DNA of 11,338 nucleotides from M55B129 sp964506505 (GTDB lineage Bacteria; Bacillota; Dethiobacteria; DTU022). The stretch is taken from positions 1-11,338 of the forward strand of contig CAZDKY010000070.1 in NCBI GenBank assembly GCA_964506505.1. Reading direction: 5' to 3'. Position 1 is the first letter of the stretch; each line of letters begins with the position of its first letter. Of this stretch, positions 6,737-11,338 are shown in pieces. The notes under the pieces are model-generated. The model was given only the letters and a program-made list of their open reading frames with translations, was not told the origin of the DNA and did not search any database. The translations under genes were made by a program, and so were the position numbers.

Positions 6737-6786
6737 GGTATAGAAAGCCCCGCTGCTCTGATCAGGGCAGCGGGGCTTTCTATACC
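6737..6786. terminator. perfect 20-bp inverted repeat, probable bidirectional terminator
   Basis: GGTATAGAAAGCCCCGCTGC and its exact reverse complement enclose a 10-nt loop that can itself pair further. The GC-rich core is flanked by AAA and TTT, as in bidirectional intrinsic terminators, although the T-run after the stem is short. It sits between the ends of the convergent small broken gene (+) and usp copy 2 (-) and could serve both. Confidence 0.8.
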
Positions 6787-6806
6787 TGACAATAATGGTT
6801 GTGGAC

Positions 6807-7280
6807 CTACTTAACCGTTAACACACTGCAACTCTTTGCTTCCTGCAGAACAGCATTACTGACGCTGCCGAGCAAAATCTTTTTCAAACCGCCAAATCCC
6901 CGGCTGCCGAGGACAATCATGTCAAAATTATTTTCGCTTGCAACATCGACGATTGTTTCGGCAGGATGCCCCTGCTTGAGGATAGGTTTTGCTTTAATTC
7001 CTTTCTGATTAAATATCTCCAGAGCATCATCAAGAATCTTATTCCTCTGGGCATCCAGCTCATCCCTTAACTTCTGCATCTTCTCAACATCTTCCTTGGT
7101 TACAGAATCCTTTGTAATTGATCCGGGTTCAAACATAGGGAATGCCGAAATATCGAGAGTCTCTTCGTAAACATGAATCACAGCCACTTCATCGGCCCGG
7201 CACCCGGAAGCAATCTCGGCCGCTTTTACAAGAGCTTTCCTGCTGTGCTCGGAACCATCGGTACAGGCCAGAATTTTCAT
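6807..7280 (-). CDS. universal stress protein, UspA family (copy 2)
   Basis: This is a second UspA-type nucleotide-binding protein of 157 residues. It starts MKILACTDGS (Asp8) and has the intact ATP signature GSRG (125-128), nine residues, then GS (138-139). It also shares LKQGHPAETIV and GSVSNAVLQEA with copy 1, so the two are clear paralogues. The frame stays open to an ATG at 7331, but I place the start at 7280. The product then aligns with copy 1 from residue 1, an AGGGAG site lies 8 nt upstream, and the predicted transcript would start near 7329, downstream of the 7331 ATG. The inserted loop at 44-66 differs most between the copies. The role is presumably stress or energy-limitation adaptation, by family inference only. 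Confidence 0.92.
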   Translation of the reverse strand: MKILACTDGSEHSRKALVKAAEIASGCRADEVAVIHVYEETLDISAFPMFEPGSITKDSVTKEDVEKMQKLRDELDAQRNKILDDALEIFNQKGIKAKPILKQGHPAETIVDVASENNFDMIVLGSRGFGGLKKILLGSVSNAVLQEAKSCSVLTVK

Positions 7281-7335
7281 TACCCTCACTCCCTCTCGCT
7301 TAATTGTGTCAATAATCTTAAGAATATCCATTTAA

Positions 7336-7344
7336 ATTATAACA
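7336..7344 (-). promoter_or_regulatory. extended -10 promoter of usp copy 2
   Basis: The minus strand reads TGTTATAAT (within TGTGTTATAAT), an extended -10 matching that of usp copy 1. A start point near 7329 gives a leader of about 50 nt to the ATG at 7280. The remaining sequence between here and fabZ (7345-7585) holds one hairpin, listed separately, and a second TGTTATAAT at 7566-7574 that may be chance in AT-rich DNA. Confidence 0.6.
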
Positions 7345-7501
7345 CATTCCAAAATGCCCGAAACATTAAAAAATGGAAGCTGTATGCTCAGTTCGCAATG
7401 CAATAACCGATACAATTAACAATATCGCCATGGCAGCATAAAAAATTCTGTTACCCTTCAGATACGGTTGGGAACAACAAGCAAAATCTATCAACTCTAT
7501 T

Positions 7502-7537
7502 AAGAGGCTGAATAATTAAAAACCATTCCAGCCTCTT
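7502..7537 (-). terminator. hairpin downstream of fabZ, possible terminator
   Basis: A 9-bp perfect stem AAGAGGCTG/CAGCCTCTT encloses an 18-nt AT-rich loop, about 50 bp after the fabZ stop. On the minus strand the stem is followed only by AATAG, so the U-tract is poor. On the plus strand it is followed by a T-rich run (TCTTTCCTGTTTGTTT), but no plus-strand gene ends just before it. It is the only termination candidate for the fabK-fabZ transcript in this gap. Confidence 0.45.
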
Positions 7538-7585
7538 TCTTTCCTGTTTGTTTAAATAATACCACATTATAACAAATTATTTTAC

Positions 7586-8020
7586 TTAACTTTCACTTTC
7601 AAGGGCAAAGCTCAGTTCCGCTTCACAGACCAGCTTGTCGCCTACATAAGCTCTGGCTGACCCCATTCCCAGAGGTCCCCGTGAACCGTTTATCTCCACT
7701 GCCAAACGCAAAACGTCGCCGGGAATCACTTTATGTCGAAAACGGGCTTTCTTGATCCCGGCAAAGTAAGCGATTTTACCGCGATTTTCTGCAAGAGATA
7801 GTATGGCCACTGCCCCGGTCTGGGCCAGGGCTTCGATGATCAACACCCCTGGCATGACATGCTCTTCCGGGAAATGTCCCATGAAATGCATTTCGTTAGC
7901 CGAAACGGCCTTTTCCCCCAATGCACTTAATCCGGGCTCAATTTCAATAATCCTGTCCACCATTAAGAAGGGATAACGATGGGGTATGATTTTCTGAATT
8001 TCATTGCTGTTCAACAGCAT
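7586..8020 (-). CDS. fabZ: 3-hydroxyacyl-ACP dehydratase FabZ
   Basis: This cytoplasmic enzyme dehydrates (3R)-3-hydroxyacyl-ACP to trans-2-enoyl-ACP in type II fatty-acid elongation. The hot-dog fold motif is intact: MGHFPEEHVMPGVLIIEALAQ-like residues at 47-67, with catalytic His49 and Glu63. The N-terminal IPHRYPFLMVDRI is also typical. The length of 144 residues is normal for FabZ and shorter than FabA, and no FabA-type features are seen. The ATG has AGGAGG 8 nt upstream. It follows fabK by 29 bp on the same strand (start-corrected fabK), so the two are probably one transcript, giving successive dehydration and reduction steps from one mRNA. Confidence 0.95.
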   Translation of the reverse strand: MLLNSNEIQKIIPHRYPFLMVDRIIEIEPGLSALGEKAVSANEMHFMGHFPEEHVMPGVLIIEALAQTGAVAILSLAENRGKIAYFAGIKKARFRHKVIPGDVLRLAVEINGSRGPLGMGSARAYVGDKLVCEAELSFALESES

Positions 8021-8049
8021 AACCGGTTCCTCCTCGAATAAAATAACTG

Positions 8050-8982
8050 TTAAAGAATTCTCAGGTTACAGCGGTACTCTTCCACCGGATCAAAAAGTGA
8101 TTTGATAATTTCCTGGACCGGCCGTACCGATCTGACCATGCCGGCTACCTGGCCGGCCATGAAAGAGCCCGTCTCCAGATCCCCTTCTAGAACAGCCCGT
8201 TTCAATGATCCCAGGGTCATTTTCTCCAGTTCTTCCAGGGGCGCTCCGCCGGCAGCCAGCTTGTTATAGCTGCGAGCCATTTTATTTTTTAACACCCGCA
8301 CCGGAGCCCCGGTCTGCCTTCCTGTCACAGTTGTATCGGTATCTTTCGCCTTGATTATAAACTGTTTATAGTTATCATGCACCGGGCATTCTTCAGCTGT
8401 CAGAAAAACGGTCCCGGCCTGGATTCCTTTTGCCCCGAGAACAAAAGCAGCCAGTACCTGGCGGTAATCGGCAACACCCCCTGCAGCAATAACCGGGATA
8501 GCGACTGCATCGACAACCTGAGGCACCAGGGCCATGGTGGTCTGTTCACCGATGTGTCCCCCGGCTTCGGTGCCTTCGACAATTACCGCGTCGGCTCCCG
8601 CTCTCTCCACGCGCAGGGCGAAAGCAACACTGGGAATGACCGGAATTACCGTTATCCCTGCCTCTTTCCAGGCCGCAATATAACGGCCAGGATTGCCGGC
8701 TCCGGTTGTAACGACACTTATATTTTCTTCCACAACAAGCCGGGCAATATCAGGCGTATGAGGACTCATGAGCATTATATTTACTCCGAAGGGGGCATCG
8801 GTCAACTCTCGGCAGAGGCGAATTTCTTCACGCACCCTTTCCGGTTCTTCACCACCGGCGGCAATCATTCCCAACGCTCCGGCATTGCTCACAGCTGAAG
8901 CAAGACGGTGATCGGCAATGTTGGCCATGCCACCCTGAATCAGGGGATAGTGGGTTTTGATCAGTTTACAGATATTGAGCAA
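8050..8982 (-). CDS. fabK: enoyl-ACP reductase II, FabK (FMN-dependent)
   Basis: This enzyme reduces trans-2-enoyl-ACP to acyl-ACP, the last step of each elongation cycle, using FMN and NAD(P)H. It belongs to the nitronate monooxygenase-like TIM-barrel family. Visible motifs are YPLIQGGM (12-19), GTEAGGHIGE (137-146, with the probable catalytic His143) and the phosphate-binding AAGGVAD (166-172). The frame is open to a TTG at 9012, but I place the start at the TTG at 8982. It has AAGGAG 8 nt upstream and gives the usual FabK N-terminus (ICKL, then YPLIQGGM), whereas 9012 has no such site and lies against the divergent fabH promoter. The result is 310 residues, normal for FabK. Nitronate monooxygenase is the alternative family, but the link to fabZ and fabHDG supports FabK. 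FabK enzymes are typically insensitive to triclosan. Confidence 0.9.
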   Translation of the reverse strand: MLNICKLIKTHYPLIQGGMANIADHRLASAVSNAGALGMIAAGGEEPERVREEIRLCRELTDAPFGVNIMLMSPHTPDIARLVVEENISVVTTGAGNPGRYIAAWKEAGITVIPVIPSVAFALRVERAGADAVIVEGTEAGGHIGEQTTMALVPQVVDAVAIPVIAAGGVADYRQVLAAFVLGAKGIQAGTVFLTAEECPVHDNYKQFIIKAKDTDTTVTGRQTGAPVRVLKNKMARSYNKLAAGGAPLEELEKMTLGSLKRAVLEGDLETGSFMAGQVAGMVRSVRPVQEIIKSLFDPVEEYRCNLRIL

Positions 8983-9005
8983 AAAATCATCTCCTTGAAT
9001 TCCGA

Positions 9006-9034
9006 TTGACAATCGAAATTTGCCTATGTATAAT
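9006..9034 (+). promoter_or_regulatory. perfect sigma-A promoter of fabHDG
   Basis: TTGACA (9006-9011), a 17-nt spacer and TATAAT (9029-9034) match the sigma-A consensus at all twelve positions. Transcription would start near 9041, about 98 nt before fabH. A promoter this strong usually needs repression to be controlled; I could not identify a FapR- or FabT-like operator around it. I found no good minus-strand promoter for fabK in the same gap. Confidence 0.85.
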
Positions 9035-9138
9035 CTACCTATTGGTCAGGAGTTGCCACACAAATCACTAAATTGATAGGAGATGTCATTAAAAACAACT
9101 ATGATTATACCACATCAGGAAGAGAAAAAATACTGCGC

Positions 9139-10131
9139 ATGATGGAACAGAAAAATAGGGCCATGATCGTGGGAACTGGCATGGCTATGCCGGAGCGAAT
9201 CCTGACAAATTCCGAACTGGAAAAGATGGTCGATACAAGCAACCAGTGGATATTATCCCGTACCGGGATCCGGGAAAGAAGAATCCTTGAAGATGATCGT
9301 GGCTGTTCGGATTTGGCAGTTGAAGCCGCCATGGTAGCCCTGCGTGAAGCCGGCCTGGAGGCCTCCGAACTTGAACTAATTATCGTTTCCACTGTCACTC
9401 CTGATTACCCTACTCCCTCAACTGCCTGCCTGGTTCAGGACAAGCTGGGGGCTCGCAACGCTGCTGCTTTCGACCTGTCAGCCGGGTGCACCGGTTTCGT
9501 TTATGCCATGGCCTCTGCCCAGGGTTTTATCAGCAGCGGTGTGTACAGCAACGCCCTGGTGATCGGAGCTGAAGTTTTGAGCCGGGTCACCAACTGGAAC
9601 GACCGTTCCACCTGTGTCCTCTTCGGTGACGGAGCCGGGGCCGCTGTGCTTAAAAAAAGCGACGGCGAAAGAGGAATCATTGATTTCTCCCTGAAAAGCG
9701 ACGGAGGAGGCGCCGAGCTTCTCTATATCCCGGCCGGCGGAAGCAGAAAACCGGCCAGTGAAGAAAGTTTAGCCAAACAGCTTCATTCTATCAAAATGAA
9801 CGGCAATGAAATTTTTAAGTTTGCGGTACGTGTGGTCGATAATGTCCTGGAAAATCTTTTGACCCGGCAGGGCATGAAGTCTGAAATGCTGGACTATCTT
9901 TTCCTGCACCAGGCCAACGATCGCATTATCGAACATATCCGCAAACGCCTGCACCTTTCACCGGAAAAGGTGCCCATCAATCTTGACCGCTATGGCAATA
10001 CTTCATCGGCATCGGTTCCCATGATCATGCATGAAGAAGCGGCGGCCGGACGCCTGAAAAAGAACGACCTGGTGGCCCTGGTAGCTTTCGGAGCCGGCCT
10101 TACCTGGGGCGGTGTACTACTGAGATGGTAA
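9139..10131 (+). CDS. fabH: beta-ketoacyl-ACP synthase III, FabH
   Basis: This enzyme initiates type II fatty-acid synthesis by condensing an acyl-CoA primer with malonyl-ACP. The catalytic triad is visible from the start chosen here: Cys117 in SAGCTGF, His257 in FLHQAND and Asn287 in YGNTSS. The N-terminus RAMIVGTGMAMPE and DTSNQWI, then RTGIRERR, are typical. The frame is open up to a TTG at 9073, but the ATG at 9139 gives 330 residues, the usual FabH length. A second ATG at 9142 is equally possible. Neither has a strong ribosome-binding site, which is odd for the first gene of an operon behind a perfect promoter. A 19-codon leader frame ending on these ATGs may explain it. The last 7 bases overlap fabD. 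Confidence 0.94.
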   Translation: MMEQKNRAMIVGTGMAMPERILTNSELEKMVDTSNQWILSRTGIRERRILEDDRGCSDLAVEAAMVALREAGLEASELELIIVSTVTPDYPTPSTACLVQDKLGARNAAAFDLSAGCTGFVYAMASAQGFISSGVYSNALVIGAEVLSRVTNWNDRSTCVLFGDGAGAAVLKKSDGERGIIDFSLKSDGGGAELLYIPAGGSRKPASEESLAKQLHSIKMNGNEIFKFAVRVVDNVLENLLTRQGMKSEMLDYLFLHQANDRIIEHIRKRLHLSPEKVPINLDRYGNTSSASVPMIMHEEAAAGRLKKNDLVALVAFGAGLTWGGVLLRW

Positions 10132-11123
10132 GGGAAATAACGAAAAATGCCATACTTAAAACTAAGGATACAGGTGGTATTAAACAATCACCGAAAAAGA
10201 CCGCCTTTTTGTTTCCCGGCCAGGGGGCCCAGTACCCCGGAATGGGGCTTGATATTTACCGGCGCTTTCCCGAAGCGTATCAGGTTTTTGAAGAAGCTGA
10301 AGCAATCCTCGGACCCGGCTTTATCGACATCATTTTTGAAGGACCTGCGGAAAAATTAATGGAAACAGCAACCACCCAGCCGGCCATACTGACCTTAAGC
10401 ACAGCCATCTGCCGGGTTCTCACTTCGCATGGAATTAAAGCAGACGGCCTGGCGGGCTTGAGCCTGGGAGAATACAGCGCCCTGGTAGCCGCGGAAGCCA
10501 TCGCTTTCAGAGACGCCCTTCCCCTGGTTGCAAGACGCGGCCAGCTGATGCAGGAAGCTACTCCACCTGATACGGGTGGAATGATTGCCATTATGGGACT
10601 CAGCCATGAGGACGTGACCGAAATCTGCGAAAGAGCGCGGGGAAGCGGAGTTGTGGAAGCAGCCAATTTCAACTGCCCCGGACAGATTGTCATTTCCGGG
10701 GACAAGAAAGCCCTGAAGCATGCCCGTCAACTGGCCAGTGCAGCCGGAGCAAAGAAAATTACACCGCTCAAGGTCAGCGCTCCCTTTCACAGCATCCTCC
10801 TGCAGCCCATCGAAGAGGAACTGGCCGGAATCCTGAAGAAAATTTCTTTCAATCAACCTGAAATACCGGTTGTCTTTAATATTGATGCCAATTGCTGCAA
10901 CAAACCGCAGAAAATCAAAGAAAACCTGGTTCTCCAGGTCAGCCACCCCATCCTGTGGGAACAATCAGTGCATACCCTTCTCTCCCGCAGCATCAACCGG
11001 TTCATCAGCACAGGGCCGGGCACTTCACTGGCCAGGCTGATGAAAAGAATTTCACCTGAATCAGAAACCGTAGCGCTTGACAGCGCCGCGGCAATTGAAA
11101 AGTTTTTGGGAGGGATAAATTAA
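10125..11123 (+). CDS. fabD: malonyl-CoA:ACP transacylase FabD
   Basis: This cytoplasmic enzyme transfers malonyl from CoA to ACP to supply FabH and the elongating synthases. The nucleophile is Ser113 in GLSLGEYSA (many FabD have GHSLGE; the Leu form also occurs in Firmicutes). The oxyanion-hole segment FPGQGAQ is at 30-36, the conserved Arg is near 138 in ARRGQLMQ, and His222 is in SAPFHS. The length is 332 residues, about 20 more than usual, owing to an N-terminal stretch before KTAFLFPGQ. The ATG at 10125 is the only ATG, GTG or TTG in frame before the core, and it overlaps the fabH stop by 7 bp, so translation is probably coupled. fabG follows with a 1-bp overlap (TAATG). Confidence 0.95.
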   Translation: MVREITKNAILKTKDTGGIKQSPKKTAFLFPGQGAQYPGMGLDIYRRFPEAYQVFEEAEAILGPGFIDIIFEGPAEKLMETATTQPAILTLSTAICRVLTSHGIKADGLAGLSLGEYSALVAAEAIAFRDALPLVARRGQLMQEATPPDTGGMIAIMGLSHEDVTEICERARGSGVVEAANFNCPGQIVISGDKKALKHARQLASAAGAKKITPLKVSAPFHSILLQPIEEELAGILKKISFNQPEIPVVFNIDANCCNKPQKIKENLVLQVSHPILWEQSVHTLLSRSINRFISTGPGTSLARLMKRISPESETVALDSAAAIEKFLGGIN

Positions 11124-11338
11124 TGATCCTTGCAGGTAAAACCGCTGTAGTAACGGGAGCATCACGCGGCATAGGGCGTGCTACTGCGCTCAGTCTGGCC
11201 CGGGCGGGAGCAAGAATAGTTGTAAACTACGGAAGCAACCGGGCAGCTGCTGAAAAAACCTGCCGTCTCATTGATAATGAAGGTTCGGAAGCTCTGCCCT
11301 TTCGGGCTGATGTAAAAATCTATGACGAGGCGGAAAAA
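11123..11338 (+). CDS. fabG: 3-oxoacyl-ACP reductase FabG (3' end outside window)
   Basis: This is the N-terminal 72 codons of a short-chain dehydrogenase that reduces 3-oxoacyl-ACP with NADPH. It shows the Rossmann glycine motif TGASRGIG (residues 11-18) and continues with the beta-2 strand IVVNYGSN and the ADV segment near residue 64. The ATG at 11123 overlaps the fabD TAA by one base (TAATG) and has GGGAGGG 8 nt upstream. Position directly after fabH-fabD identifies it as FabG rather than another short-chain dehydrogenase. The catalytic Ser-Tyr-Lys residues lie beyond the window edge. Confidence 0.9.
   Translation, partial: MILAGKTAVVTGASRGIGRATALSLARAGARIVVNYGSNRAAAEKTCRLIDNEGSEALPFRADVKIYDEAEK

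Noticed and set aside
7281..7331. Upstream ATG at 7331 as the start of usp copy 2
   Set aside because: It would add 17 residues absent from copy 1, and the extended -10 at 7336-7344 would start the transcript inside or after this codon.
7566..7574. TGTTATAAT on the minus strand just after fabZ as a second promoter for usp copy 2
   Set aside because: No -35, very AT-rich context, and a hairpin follows downstream; a nearer promoter already explains the gene.
1..11338. CRISPR array, insertion sequence, prophage, tRNA or defence island
   Set aside because: No spaced repeats, transposase, integrase, tRNA-like cloverleaf or defence-type domain is visible; the only tandem repeat is the single 26-bp duplication.

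Overview
The window looks like chromosomal DNA of an anaerobic, low-to-mid GC Gram-positive bacterium, most likely a member of the Clostridia. The evidence is near-consensus sigma-A promoters and strong AGGAGG ribosome-binding sites, a FabK-type (FMN) enoyl-ACP reductase, a long clostridial-style citrate synthase, and a molybdate/tungstate ABC operon behind what looks like a molybdenum/tungsten-cofactor riboswitch. The genus cannot be told from the sequence.

Layout. Positions 2-91 (+) may hold the last 29 codons of an unknown membrane protein. Positions 84-2336 (-) are a modA-modB-modC operon with overlapping genes. Its promoter is at 2722-2750 and its leader is about 380 nt long. The leader holds a Moco-type aptamer (about 2515-2619), an intermediate hairpin and an intrinsic terminator (2431-2469), so transcription of the transporter is probably attenuated by cofactor level. 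Divergent from this, 2939-5765 (+) encodes citrate synthase and a beta-CASP metallo-beta-lactamase RNase-like protein.

Positions 5758-7280 hold two minus-strand universal stress protein paralogues on either side of a small broken plus-strand gene (6412-6711). That gene has an excellent ribosome-binding site but a stop at codon 4, and it carries an exact 26-bp tandem duplication. A perfect 20-bp inverted repeat, probably a bidirectional terminator, separates it from the second usp gene.

Positions 7586-11338 form a divergent type II fatty-acid synthesis cluster: fabK-fabZ on the minus strand, and fabH-fabD-fabG (fabG cut by the window edge) on the plus strand. The plus-strand arm has a perfect TTGACA-17-TATAAT promoter at 9006-9034. 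Together these genes cover initiation (FabH), malonyl loading (FabD), ketoreduction (FabG), dehydration (FabZ) and enoyl reduction (FabK). ACP and the elongation condensing enzyme FabF are not in view and may lie downstream.

Most of the window is ordinary core metabolism. The parts worth a second look are the riboswitch-attenuator leader of modABC, the small frameshifted gene with its 26-bp tandem duplication, and several start-codon corrections. I see no CRISPR array, insertion sequence, tRNA, rRNA or new defence system.
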